Below, piece after piece: positions 53,145 through 60,986 of a stretch of 64,000 bases of DNA. The notes under the pieces are model-generated. The model was given only the letters and a program-made list of their open reading frames with translations. It did not search any database and had not been told where the DNA came from. Every line of letters begins with the position of its first letter. The first letter of the stretch is position 1. The stretch is from NCBI GenBank assembly GCA_015058215.1, contig SVCU01000004.1, forward strand, positions 62,001 to 126,000. The letters are read 5' to 3'. The translations under genes and the position numbers were made by a program. This DNA comes from Clostridiales bacterium. GTDB lineage: Bacteria; Bacillota; Clostridia; Peptostreptococcales; Anaerovoracaceae.

Positions 53145-53831
53145 TTACCTTTCGATTCCATCCCTCTGTTCCCCGATCAATTCCTTCAGTTTCCGCAGGG
53201 CTTGCTGTAAGCCACCGACTTCACGGATCAATCCGGCTTCCACCGCTTCTTTGCCAAACAGGATCGTCCCCACATCGCTGGCCATATTATCGGTGGCATT
53301 CATAAGCTTTTCCACAACAGATCTTTTGGCCCCGGAGGTCCGGACGATAAACCGCACCACCCGTTCCTGCATCTTCTTGAAATAATCATAAGTGGGTTCC
53401 GCACCGATCACCATTCCTGTCATCCGGATGGGATGCATGGTCATGGCCGCGCTCTCCGCGATAAACGAATAACTGGCAGCCGTTGCCAGCGGGATCCCGA
53501 TGCTGTGCCCGCCGCCCAGCACCAAAGATACTGTGGGTTTGGACAGAGTGGCCAGAAGCTCCGCGATCGCAAGACCGGCTTCCACATCGCCTCCCATGGT
53601 GTTCAGCACCACAAGAAGCCCTTTCACCTTCGGGTTTTCTTCGATGGCGATCAGCTGCGGAATGATGTTTTCGTACTTCGTGGTTTTGTTTTCCGGCGTC
53701 ATGACCGTATGGCCCTCCACGCTGCCGATGATGGTCAGATATTGAATGCTGCTGGCAAAATCAAATGCATTATGCATGGTTCCGAAATCATCGATATTCC
53801 CCTTGACCACCTGTTCTTCCTTCTGCTGCAT
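53145..53831 (-). CDS. tepA: ClpP-fold protein, TepA-like
   Basis: The 228-residue product starts at MQQKEEQVV, with AAGGAGAACGGGT before the ATG. It has the ClpP/crotonase fold: LLVVLNTMGGDVEAGLAIAELL, the Ser region VLGGGHSIGIPLATAAS, AMTMHPIRMTG, and a C-terminal ALRKLKELIG. TepA of Bacillus is a ClpP-like protein reported to aid protein translocation and germination, and its gene lies just upstream of spoIIIE there. Here it is separate from ftsK and upstream of the pilus operon. No signal peptide is evident. Confidence 0.85.
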   Translation of the reverse strand: MQQKEEQVVKGNIDDFGTMHNAFDFASSIQYLTIIGSVEGHTVMTPENKTTKYENIIPQLIAIEENPKVKGLLVVLNTMGGDVEAGLAIAELLATLSKPTVSLVLGGGHSIGIPLATAASYSFIAESAAMTMHPIRMTGMVIGAEPTYDYFKKMQERVVRFIVRTSGAKRSVVEKLMNATDNMASDVGTILFGKEAVEAGLIREVGGLQQALRKLKELIGEQRDGIER

Positions 53832-53853
53832 ACCCGTTCTCCTTTCTCTTTCT

Positions 53854-53883
53854 GTCATTCTTTTAGTCTGTACGAAATACACT
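53854..53883 (+). promoter_or_regulatory. Possible sigma-E promoter of ymxH
   Basis: GTCATTCT (53854-53861) and AATACACT (53876-53883) are 14 bases apart. They compare well with the Bacillus sigma-E elements GTCATATT and CATACACT. YmxH-type genes are associated with sporulation. Confidence 0.4.
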
Positions 53884-53926
53884 TCTTTATCCGAAAAGGT
53901 TTCTTCGCTGGAAAGGAGGTCTGCAG

Positions 53927-54160
53927 ATGCGTTTATCTGAACTGGGAAACCGCGAAATCATCGATTTGACCGGTGGAAACCGCTACGGTGATCTGGATCT
54001 CGCGGAGCTGATTTTCGAAGAAGAAGGCGGTGCCGTCAAAGTACTCATGGTACCGGAATTGCGTAAAAAATTCGCCTTGTTCTCCGGCACGAATTTTGTT
54101 CAGATCCCTTTTTCTGCCGTAAAAAAAATCGGAGCCGATATCATTCTCGTAGAGACGTGA
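53927..54160 (+). CDS. ymxH: YlmC/YmxH family sporulation protein
   Basis: This 77-residue PRC-barrel-like protein begins MRLSELGNREIIDL and ends FSAVKKIGADIILV, the standard pattern. GGAAAGGAGGTCTGCAG precedes the ATG. Family members are small, conserved in spore formers, and of unknown biochemical role. It is divergent from tepA and monocistronic. Confidence 0.92.
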   Translation: MRLSELGNREIIDLTGGNRYGDLDLAELIFEEEGGAVKVLMVPELRKKFALFSGTNFVQIPFSAVKKIGADIILVET

Positions 54161-54182
54161 TCGGTCCGATTCGAATCAGAAA

Positions 54183-54265
54183 AACCAAACAGGACCGCGC
54201 ACCGCGCGGTCCTGTTTGGTTCTGCAAGCATGTTCCCAAGAATCATCAAACATGCTTTTGTATTT
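54183..54265 (+). terminator. Two hairpins after ymxH
   Basis: First, an 18-base perfect stem (54183-54200 with 54204-54221, loop ACC) with only two Ts after it. Then AAGCATGTT (54226-54234) pairs with AACATGCTT (54249-54257), followed by a T-rich run. The second fits a rho-independent terminator. The first is unusually strong for a loop of three. Confidence 0.7.
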
Positions 54266-54270
54266 TGTTT

Positions 54271-55158
54271 TTATTCTGCAATGGTCAGAGTGCGGAAATT
54301 CCACCAGGGAACTGCATAGGCGGAGAAACCTTCGATTCTCTTATCAACTGCTGCGCCCAGAACACCGTCTGCTGCGCCTTCCGGTGCGGCGTATACATTG
54401 CAGGTATCGGGAGCCGTATCATCCGCGGAAACAGCGGCGATGTGTGCTTCACCATTGCCCAGTGCTGCGAGAGCAGCTGCGGAGTCGGCGTAGAATTTTA
54501 CATTGATCTTTTCGATCTTGGCAGGCTTCTGATAGTATCTGTCGTTTCTTTCCAGGGTGCAGCCAACGCCCTTTTCGTATGCGGTCAGCTTATATGCGCC
54601 GGTGCCGTTTGCGTTTGCTACATCAGCCAGATTTGAATTTGCACGAACGATGGGGAAAGTCAGATACTGCGGCAGATTTTCCATGGGTTCTGTCAGAACG
54701 ATGTTGACACCGAAGGAACCCTTCGAATAAACATCAGCGACCTTTCCTGCCAGTTCGGGAATCATTTCTGCTCCCTTCTTGACACTGTAGATAACGTCAT
54801 CGATTGTGATCTGAACGCCATCGTGGAATTTAATGGCCATTTTGACCTGAACCAACCATTCTTTGCCGTCCGGGGTTGCTTTCATCCAGCTCTGAGCCAG
54901 ACCTTCGGTAACGGTACCGTCTTCTTTGTAGGTTGCCAGACCTTCGTATACGTTACGCAGAATCAGGTTTGCTCCATCAGAAGTATAAACAAAGGGGTCG
55001 ATGGATTCGAAATCAGAAGTTGCAGCAACAGTGATTTCAGAAAGTGCAGTGCCACCGCCTTCTCCACCGCCGCCCTCTTCGCTGGGGCCACAGCCGGCAA
55101 AGATAAGTGTAAATACGAGCAGTACACTTAAAATAATATAATATCTTTGTCTCTTCAT
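54271..55158 (-). CDS. Short peptide/nickel-type substrate-binding lipoprotein
   Basis: This 295-residue protein has a lipobox (LIFAGC, Cys22), a Gly/Glu-rich linker and a family 5 solute-binding domain (DFESIDPFVYTSDGANLILRNVYEGLATY, IKFHDGVQITIDDVIYSVKKG, NGTGAYKLT). Family 5 proteins are usually about 500 residues. Here the chain goes from the SDSAAALAALGNGE-like hinge strand almost directly to an ending (VPWWNFRTLTIAE) that resembles the normal C terminus. Most of lobe II seems to be missing. No permease or ATPase lies nearby. It has its own promoter and a good ribosome site. It may be a reduced or inactive binding protein. Confidence 0.8.
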   Translation of the reverse strand: MKRQRYYIILSVLLVFTLIFAGCGPSEEGGGGEGGGTALSEITVAATSDFESIDPFVYTSDGANLILRNVYEGLATYKEDGTVTEGLAQSWMKATPDGKEWLVQVKMAIKFHDGVQITIDDVIYSVKKGAEMIPELAGKVADVYSKGSFGVNIVLTEPMENLPQYLTFPIVRANSNLADVANANGTGAYKLTAYEKGVGCTLERNDRYYQKPAKIEKINVKFYADSAAALAALGNGEAHIAAVSADDTAPDTCNVYAAPEGAADGVLGAAVDKRIEGFSAYAVPWWNFRTLTIAE

Positions 55159-55172
55159 GGTTTCCCTCCTAT

Positions 55173-55202
55173 AAATCAGAAAGATTTTTATTTGTCTGAT
55201 TT
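55173..55202 (-). other. Hairpin in the 5' leader of the binding-protein gene
   Basis: AAATCAGA (55173-55180) pairs with TCTGATTT (55195-55202) just after the -10 and before the ribosome site TAGGAGGG. It could stabilise or regulate the mRNA. Confidence 0.45.
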
Positions 55203-55203
55203 C

Positions 55204-55232
55204 TTTTTACACCATCTGTGCTCATTTGTCAA
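55204..55232 (-). promoter_or_regulatory. Promoter of the binding-protein gene
   Basis: On the minus strand TTGACA (55227-55232) and TAAAAA (55204-55209) are 17 bases apart. Confidence 0.65.
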
Positions 55233-55311
55233 TAAAAATTATTCAAATTGCGAAATTTGTTAGATAAGTTCGTCATTTTGGTTGCGTGCAGTTTAATTAA
55301 ATCATTCACGG

Positions 55312-55351
55312 TAAAACAAAACAGAGGCTCGAGATCACTCTCGAGCCTCTG
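55312..55351 (-). terminator. Terminator of acd-etfB-etfA
   Basis: CAGAGGCTCGAGA (55322-55334) pairs perfectly with TCTCGAGCCTCTG (55339-55351). The A-rich bases 55312-55321 give the U tract on the minus strand. Confidence 0.9.
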
Positions 55352-55383
55352 CTCACTGCGATTATTGTTTTGGAAACGAAAGC

Positions 55384-56457
55384 TTACAGCTTCTGGGATT
55401 CCTTGTAGTCGCGAATAGCCTTTGCGAGCTTGGGTACGATCACCTTCAGGTCACCAACGATACCCAGGTCTGCCAGCTGCATCATGGGGCACTTTTCGTC
55501 CTTGTTGATGGCGATGATGAATTCGGAACCTTCCATACCTGCCTGATGCTGGATAGCACCGGAGATACCGCAAGCGATGTACAGGTTGGGACGAACGGTC
55601 TTACCGGTCTGACCTACCTGACGGCTCTTTTCGATCCAGCCGTTGTCAACGCCGATACGGGAAGAAGCAACTTCGCCGCCCAGTTCTTCTGCCAGTTCTC
55701 TCAGCAGATCGAAACCTTCGGGACCGCCAACACCACGACCGCCGGATACCAGGATCTTAGCTTCGGTGATGTCTACAGCCTTCTTTTCGGGATGAACAAC
55801 TTCCAGAATTTCAACGTTCATGTCGTCCATGGACAGGCCGGCATCAACGGTGATGACTTCGGGAACTGCATCTACGTTTCTTTCGGGCATTGCCATTACG
55901 CCAGGGCGTACGGTAGCCATCTGGGGTTCGTAGTTGCGGCATACGATGGTAGCCATGATGTTACCACCGAATGCGGGACGGGTCATCTTCAGATAACGGT
56001 CGGAAGTATCCAGAGCTGCGATCTTTTCTTCGGGCAGAGAGGTTGCCTTTCTCAGGTAATCCTGATACTTGGTTACGTCTACGTCCAGTCTGGTGCAGTC
56101 TGCGGTCAGACCGGTGTGAACACGACCAGCTACACGAGGAGCTACGTCACGGCCGATGCTGCTTGCACCGAACAGAACGATATTGGGTTCGTAGTTCTTG
56201 ATTACATATTCAACAGCCTTGACATAGGGTTCGGTGGTGTAGTGTTCCAGAACGGGATGGTCGATGACCAGAACCTTGGAAGCACCGTATTCGCCCAGCA
56301 TCTTAGCCTGGTCTGCGATGTTGTGACCGATCAGAACAGCGGCAACATCCTGGCCCAGTTCTGCAGCCAGCTTCTTGGCTTCGCCGATCAGCTCAATGCT
56401 GACCTTCTGTACTACGCCGTCACGCTGCTCAACAATTACATAAATATCTTTGCTCAT
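55384..56457 (-). CDS. etfA: Electron transfer flavoprotein, alpha subunit
   Basis: This 357-residue protein has the N-terminal alpha/beta domain and the C-terminal FAD domain with the ETF-alpha signature (LYIACGISGAIQHQAGM, then INKDEKCPMMQLADLGIVGDL). It shuttles electrons between the acyl-CoA dehydrogenase encoded just upstream and the cell's redox pools. It is the last gene in acd-etfB-etfA. Combined with the ammonia-lyase operon nearby, it is likely part of an acryloyl-CoA or enoyl-CoA reductase complex. Confidence 0.95.
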   Translation of the reverse strand: MSKDIYVIVEQRDGVVQKVSIELIGEAKKLAAELGQDVAAVLIGHNIADQAKMLGEYGASKVLVIDHPVLEHYTTEPYVKAVEYVIKNYEPNIVLFGASSIGRDVAPRVAGRVHTGLTADCTRLDVDVTKYQDYLRKATSLPEEKIAALDTSDRYLKMTRPAFGGNIMATIVCRNYEPQMATVRPGVMAMPERNVDAVPEVITVDAGLSMDDMNVEILEVVHPEKKAVDITEAKILVSGGRGVGGPEGFDLLRELAEELGGEVASSRIGVDNGWIEKSRQVGQTGKTVRPNLYIACGISGAIQHQAGMEGSEFIIAINKDEKCPMMQLADLGIVGDLKVIVPKLAKAIRDYKESQKL

Positions 56458-56472
56458 TGTTTCGCACCTCCG

Positions 56473-57261
56473 TTAGATAATGTGACGTTCGATCAGCTTC
56501 TGCATGATCGCTTCAACTGCCTGGTCAGCGGTCAGGTTGTTCAGGACGGTACCTGCAGCCTTAGCCTGCTTACCGAAGGACTGGAATACGTTGGTGGGAG
56601 AACCCTTCAGACCGATGAAAGCGGGATTCAGGTGATCCTTCAGGTCGTCAAAGCCGATGACCTTGATTTCCTTGTTATAAGCATCAACGATGCCGGCAAC
56701 GCTCATGTAACGAGCTTCTGCCAGTTCTGCCAGAGCGGTTACCAGGCAGGGCATCTGAACCTTCAGCATGTGAGCCTGATCTTCGAACTGACGTCTTACT
56801 ACAACAGCGCCGTCTTCGATCTTCAGATCTTCAGCATAGCTGACCTGGGGTACGCCCAGCTGTTCAGCGATCTGGGGACCAACCTGTGCGGTGTCACCGT
56901 CGATAGCCTGACGGCCGGTGATGACCAGGTCGTAACCGATCTGCTTCAGAGCGGTAGCGATGATGGTAGCGGTAGCATAGGTGTCGGAACCGCCGAATTC
57001 ACGAGCGGACAGCAGATATGCTTCGTCTGCGCCCATAGCCAGAGCTTCGCGCAGAGCAACGTCAGCCTGGGGGGGGCCCATGCAGACGACGGAGACGGTG
57101 CCGCCAACGGCTTCACGCAGTCTCAGAGCGGCTTCCAGACCAGCCTTATCATCGTGGTTGATGATGCTGGGGACGCCTTCACGGATCAGAGTGTTAGTCT
57201 TGGGGTCCAGACGAACTTCAGCGGTATCGGGGACCTGCTTAATGCAAACTACAATTTTCAT
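56473..57261 (-). CDS. etfB: Electron transfer flavoprotein, beta subunit
   Basis: This 262-residue protein starts MKIVVCIKQVPDTAEVRLD and has the ETF-beta features TGRQAIDGDTAQVGPQIAE and the AMP/FAD-binding ELAEARYMS segment. It pairs with EtfA. Spacings are 15 bases to etfA and 18 to the dehydrogenase, so the three are one operon. Confidence 0.96.
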   Translation of the reverse strand: MKIVVCIKQVPDTAEVRLDPKTNTLIREGVPSIINHDDKAGLEAALRLREAVGGTVSVVCMGPPQADVALREALAMGADEAYLLSAREFGGSDTYATATIIATALKQIGYDLVITGRQAIDGDTAQVGPQIAEQLGVPQVSYAEDLKIEDGAVVVRRQFEDQAHMLKVQMPCLVTALAELAEARYMSVAGIVDAYNKEIKVIGFDDLKDHLNPAFIGLKGSPTNVFQSFGKQAKAAGTVLNNLTADQAVEAIMQKLIERHII

Positions 57262-57279
57262 TCTTTAGGCACTCCCTTC

Positions 57280-58443
57280 TTATTTCAACTTCATGCCACC
57301 GGAGATAACCATCTTCATAACTTCAGAGGTACCTTCGTAGATTTCGGTGATCTTAGCGTCACGATACATACGTTCTACGGGGTATTCACGGCAGTAACCG
57401 TAACCACCCATGATCTGAACAGCAGCGCGGGTTACTTCTACAGCGGTGCTGGAAGCAAACAGCTTAGCCATTGCAGCGTAGGATGCGTAATCTTCGTGGT
57501 TGTCCTTTGCCTTTGCAGCTCTCCAGGTCATCAGACGAGCGGCATCGATCTTGGTCTGCAGTTCTGCTACCAGGAACTGAGTGTTCTGGAATGCAGTGAT
57601 GGGCTTACCGAACTGCTTTCTTTCCTTAGCGTACTTGATAGCTTCGTCCAGAGCACCCTGTGCGATACCAACGCTCTGTGCAGCGATACCGATACGGCCG
57701 CCGTTCAGTGCGGTCATAGCGATCTTGAAACCGCCGCCTACCTTGCCCAGTACTCTATCGGGAGTAACGCGGACGTTGTCGTAGGAAACGATGCAGTTGC
57801 TTGCAGCGCGGATACCCATACGTTCGATGTTTTCGCTGACGGTGATGCCTTCGGGACGGTTGCCGTTTTCATCCTTCAGATCAACGATGAATGCGGTCAG
57901 GCCCTTTGCAGCGGGAACGGAACGGTCGGTGATTGCGAATACAACATTGGTATCAGCAAAACCGGAGTTGGTGGTGAAAATCTTGGAACCGGTGATGAGC
58001 CAGTCATCGCCGTCCTTAACAGCAACAGTCTGAGCACCCTGTACGTCAGAACCTGCGCCGGGTTCGGTCAGACCGTAGCAGCCGATCTTGGAACCGTCAA
58101 CCAGGGGACGCAGGAATCTCTGCTTCTGATCTTCAGTACCGAACTCATTAATGCAGGCACAGCACAGAGAAGTATGTACAGAAATAGTAATACCGGTGCT
58201 GCCGTCTACCTTGGAAACTTCTTCCATGCACAGCGTATATGCCAGCACGTCAGATCCTGCGCCGCCGTATTCCTTTGCATAAGGGATGCCGAAGAAACCG
58301 TACTTCTGCATCTTCTGCAGCAGTTCCATATTGTATTCTTCGCTTTCATCCATGTCTTTTGCCAGCGGCTTGATCTCTTTTTCCGCGAAGGAGCGGAAAA
58401 GTTCCTGCTGGAGCAGATGCGCCTTATCCAGCTTGAAATCCAT
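57280..58443 (-). CDS. Acyl-CoA dehydrogenase, short-chain type; candidate acryloyl-CoA reductase subunit
   Basis: The 387-residue product starts MDFKLDKAHLLQQ, with GGAGGTACACT before the ATG. It has the family motifs YGLTEPGAGSDVQG and TNSGFAD, KGLTAFIVD, and the catalytic Glu in IYEGTSEVMKMVISG. Such enzymes, complexed with EtfAB, either oxidise butyryl-CoA-like esters or, in Anaerotignum propionicum, reduce acryloyl-CoA. Because beta-alanyl-CoA ammonia-lyase is encoded 2.5 kb away, an acryloyl-CoA or crotonyl-CoA reductase role is proposed. Butyryl-CoA dehydrogenase remains possible. It is the first gene of the etf operon. Confidence 0.93.
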   Translation of the reverse strand: MDFKLDKAHLLQQELFRSFAEKEIKPLAKDMDESEEYNMELLQKMQKYGFFGIPYAKEYGGAGSDVLAYTLCMEEVSKVDGSTGITISVHTSLCCACINEFGTEDQKQRFLRPLVDGSKIGCYGLTEPGAGSDVQGAQTVAVKDGDDWLITGSKIFTTNSGFADTNVVFAITDRSVPAAKGLTAFIVDLKDENGNRPEGITVSENIERMGIRAASNCIVSYDNVRVTPDRVLGKVGGGFKIAMTALNGGRIGIAAQSVGIAQGALDEAIKYAKERKQFGKPITAFQNTQFLVAELQTKIDAARLMTWRAAKAKDNHEDYASYAAMAKLFASSTAVEVTRAAVQIMGGYGYCREYPVERMYRDAKITEIYEGTSEVMKMVISGGMKLK

Positions 58444-58481
58444 AGTGTACCTCCTAACAATACTCGCAGCATACATTTTTG

Positions 58482-58518
58482 TTTGCATGCAAATAATTTG
58501 CAAGTTCATTACTTGCAA
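58482..58518 (-). promoter_or_regulatory. Paired palindromes downstream of the acd-etf promoter
   Basis: TTGCAAGT (58498-58505) and ACTTGCAA (58511-58518) form a perfect dyad around 5 bases. A second perfect palindrome TTTGCATGCAAA lies at 58482-58493. Their centres are about 20.5 bp apart, two helical turns, and they lie immediately after the -10. This looks like a double operator for a dimeric repressor. Confidence 0.65.
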
Positions 58519-58523
58519 TTTAT

Positions 58524-58552
58524 ATGATACTTGTCCGCCATTTAAATGTCAA
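58524..58552 (-). promoter_or_regulatory. Promoter of acd-etfB-etfA
   Basis: On the minus strand TTGACA (58547-58552) and TATCAT (58524-58529) are 17 bases apart. Confidence 0.75.
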
Positions 58553-58583
58553 TGGATTTTTCCTGCCATTTAAGCATTTTTCC

Positions 58584-58622
58584 GCTAAAAAAGAAGCCTT
58601 CCGGCGCTGCCGGAGGGCTTCT
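58584..58622 (-). terminator. Terminator of the MerR-type regulator gene
   Basis: AGAAGCCTTCCGGC (58592-58605) pairs with GCCGGAGGGCTTCT (58609-58622) with one G-T pair. The A run before it gives the U tract on the minus strand. Confidence 0.85.
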
Positions 58623-58654
58623 TCTGCGATCCTTTTTTCAGTTTGACGTTTTTT

Positions 58655-59521
58655 CTACTCGCCCTTCTTTTTGACAGGGATGATGATCTTGGTGACCTGG
58701 CTGTCTTCGTTGGCGATATCGATGGGAGAAACAATGTATTCTTCCGAGATGGGGCCGGCGATCTCGTACCCTTCTTTTTCCAGCCATTTGATGGCCTTTA
58801 CATGGGTCTGGATGATCTCTTCGTTCCGGCCGATGTGCAAGGCGGTGACCGCCAGGAAGCCGCCGAAGGTTTTGAACTGTGCGTGGCGCTTCAGTTCGTT
58901 GACCTGGATGCTGACCTCAAGGTCGCACTCATTCTTAAAGAACTGCTCCAGAGGATTGTTGTGATAGGTCAGGATCACGGAACCGGTCATCACCAGCTTC
59001 TGCTTGGTGACCATCTGGAACAACTCGAACCAGCGGTCAACGGAAATGTCGGAGTTCTTGTAATCCTGCTTCACCCTTCTCGTAAACATGACGTTGGTGA
59101 CCGGAATGGTCTCCAGCTGGATCCGCTCCGTACTCCAGGCCGAATCGTGTTCCTTGTTCAGAAGATGATTGCTCTTCGCAAGACGGTCCAGCAGCATCTG
59201 TCCGCTGGCATACTGATTGCTGAGAGTTTCGATGTCGTGGCTGATGGCCTTCAGACGTTCCCGCAGGATGGCCCCCATATCGGCAGGATCGCCGGAATCC
59301 ACGATCTGTTTGATATCCTTGATGGGAATGCCCAGAAGACGGAGCTTGCGGATCATGAACAGAGTCAGGAGCTGTTCCTGGGTATAGTACCGATAATTGT
59401 TATCCTTCCGGTATTTGGGCACCAGAAGACCGATCTTATCGTAGTACCGCAGAGTCTTGATGGGGACATTGCAAAGGGTGGAGACCTTGCCGATCAGGTA
59501 ATAATTCTTATCTTCATTCAT
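58655..59521 (-). CDS. MerR-family transcriptional regulator with GyrI-like effector domain
   Basis: The 288-residue product starts MNEDKNYYLIG, with GGAGGGGAGACCC in front. The N-terminal MerR winged helix has LIGKVSTLCNVPIKTLRYYDKIGLL and NNYRYYTQEQL. A coiled coil links to a C-terminal GyrI/BmrR-like binding domain (GGFLAVTALHIGRNEEI, YIVSPIDIANEDSQ). MerR proteins twist promoters whose -35/-10 spacer is 19-20 bp. The gene lies between the CoA-transferase/ammonia-lyase operon and acd-etf, and the former has a 19-bp-spaced promoter with a dyad, so it is the likely local regulator. The effector is unknown, perhaps a CoA ester or amino acid. Confidence 0.9.
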   Translation of the reverse strand: MNEDKNYYLIGKVSTLCNVPIKTLRYYDKIGLLVPKYRKDNNYRYYTQEQLLTLFMIRKLRLLGIPIKDIKQIVDSGDPADMGAILRERLKAISHDIETLSNQYASGQMLLDRLAKSNHLLNKEHDSAWSTERIQLETIPVTNVMFTRRVKQDYKNSDISVDRWFELFQMVTKQKLVMTGSVILTYHNNPLEQFFKNECDLEVSIQVNELKRHAQFKTFGGFLAVTALHIGRNEEIIQTHVKAIKWLEKEGYEIAGPISEEYIVSPIDIANEDSQVTKIIIPVKKKGE

Positions 59522-59575
59522 GGGTCTCCCCTCCTTTTCTGTCAAAAAAACGGTTTCCTTGCGGAATTTGTCTGT

Positions 59576-59604
59576 AGTATACCATAACCCTCCCAAAGAC
59601 TCAA
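59576..59604 (-). promoter_or_regulatory. Promoter of the MerR-type regulator
   Basis: On the minus strand TTGAGT (59599-59604) and TATACT (59576-59581) are 17 bases apart. Confidence 0.6.
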
Positions 59605-59640
59605 CAAAAAAAGCAGGAACGACTTTTCAGCCGTTCCTGC
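59605..59640 (-). terminator. Terminator of the CoA-transferase operon
   Basis: GCAGGAACG (59613-59621) pairs with CGTTCCTGC (59632-59640). The A8 run at 59605-59612 becomes the U tract on the minus strand. Confidence 0.9.
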
Positions 59641-59663
59641 CATTGCTTCAGTGCTATGACAGC

Positions 59664-60860
59664 TTAGATAGCGCCATTTTCCTTGAATGCTGCGATCTGT
59701 TCAGCGGTGTAACCCAGGCCGGACAGGATTGCATCATTGTCTTCGCCCAGCAGAGGAGCTGCCTTCTGGCATTCGTCTGCTTCACCATGGATCTTGACAG
59801 GAGTACCGGGGATGCGGATTTCCATGTCCATACCGGGCTGGTATACGTTCCACAGCATGTTTCTTTCTGCAGTCTGGGGATGTTCTGCAGCCTGAGGAAT
59901 GTTCTGGATCTGGCCAAAGGGAATCTTCAGACCAACGATGATTTCTTCCAGTTCTGCAACGGTCTTGGTCATGGTCCACTTTTCGATTTCACTCTTCAGG
60001 TCGGGCAGATAGTTTTCGCAGCGCAGTACGTTGTTGACGTAGCGGGGATCGGTGATCAGATCTTCACGACCCATTGCGCCGCACAGTTCTGCGAACATCT
60101 TGTCGGTGCCGCAGCCCATTACGAAGTCGCCATCCTTAGCATGGAAGGAGTCGAAGGGAGCGATGGAGGGGTCCTGGTTGCCTGCTCTGTGAGGAACCTT
60201 GCCCTGGATGGTGTATTCCACAACGAAGTTTTCCATTACGGAGAACAGAGTATCCATCATGGATACGTCGATTCTGCTGCCTTCGCCGGTCTGTTCTCTC
60301 TTGTACAGAGCCATCAGGATACCCATGCACAGGTATGCGCCGGAGTAGTTGTCACCGACGGAGGGACCGATCTTGCAGGGAGGACCATCGTGGAAACCGG
60401 TAACGCTCATCATACCGCTCATTGCCTGAGCAACGATGTCGTAGGCGGGTCTTGCGGACAGGGGGCCGGTGAGACCGAAGCCGCTGATGGAACCGTAGAT
60501 GATTCTGGGGTTGATTTCCTTCATCTTTTCATAGGAGAAGCCCAGTCTTTCCATAACGCCTACTTTGTAGTTTTCGCAGACGACGTCGGCGGTCTTCAGC
60601 AGTTCGGTGAAGATCTGCTTGCCTTCTTCGGTTTTCAGATTCAGGGTCATACCCTTCTTGTTGCGGTTAATGTAAGCATAGTAACCGCTGTAACCGTTTT
60701 CCAGGGGACCCCATGCTCTGGTCTGGTCACCCTTTTCGGGAACTTCGATTTTAATAACTTCGGCGCCGTGGTCGGCGAGGTTCATAGTGCAGAAAGGGCC
60801 GCTATAAGCCTGAGTCAAATCCAGTACGCGGATGCCTTCCAGAGGTCTTCTAGTAGTCAT
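59664..60860 (-). CDS. Class III (CaiB/BaiF-type) CoA-transferase
   Basis: The 398-residue product starts MTTRRPLEGIRVLDLTQ, with GGAGTATTTTTCGCA before the ATG. It has the family pattern GPFCTMNLADHGAEVIKIE, NRNKKGMTLNLK, ADVVCENY and the catalytic Asp in PSVGDNYSG. These enzymes move CoA between acyl groups. Because the ammonia-lyase gene is directly upstream in the same operon, this transferase probably activates beta-alanine or a similar beta-amino acid, with propionyl-CoA or acetyl-CoA as donor. In Anaerotignum propionicum a class I propionate CoA-transferase does this, so the class differs. The substrate is inferred from context. Confidence 0.92.
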   Translation of the reverse strand: MTTRRPLEGIRVLDLTQAYSGPFCTMNLADHGAEVIKIEVPEKGDQTRAWGPLENGYSGYYAYINRNKKGMTLNLKTEEGKQIFTELLKTADVVCENYKVGVMERLGFSYEKMKEINPRIIYGSISGFGLTGPLSARPAYDIVAQAMSGMMSVTGFHDGPPCKIGPSVGDNYSGAYLCMGILMALYKREQTGEGSRIDVSMMDTLFSVMENFVVEYTIQGKVPHRAGNQDPSIAPFDSFHAKDGDFVMGCGTDKMFAELCGAMGREDLITDPRYVNNVLRCENYLPDLKSEIEKWTMTKTVAELEEIIVGLKIPFGQIQNIPQAAEHPQTAERNMLWNVYQPGMDMEIRIPGTPVKIHGEADECQKAAPLLGEDNDAILSGLGYTAEQIAAFKENGAI

Positions 60861-60986
60861 TGCGAAAAATACTCCTTTAAATCTAAATTTTTTCACAGGA
60901 AAATCGTCCGTCATTCCGACAGGACAATTTTTAAAAAAGAAGGAGCGGAGAAACTCCACTCCTTCTTAGTTTTAGTCAAAGACTAA

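Noticed and set aside
54183-54221. Insertion-sequence end or attachment site suggested by an 18-bp perfect inverted repeat.
   Set aside because: The arms are separated by only 3 bases, with no transposase, target duplication or second copy. It fits a strong hairpin after ymxH.
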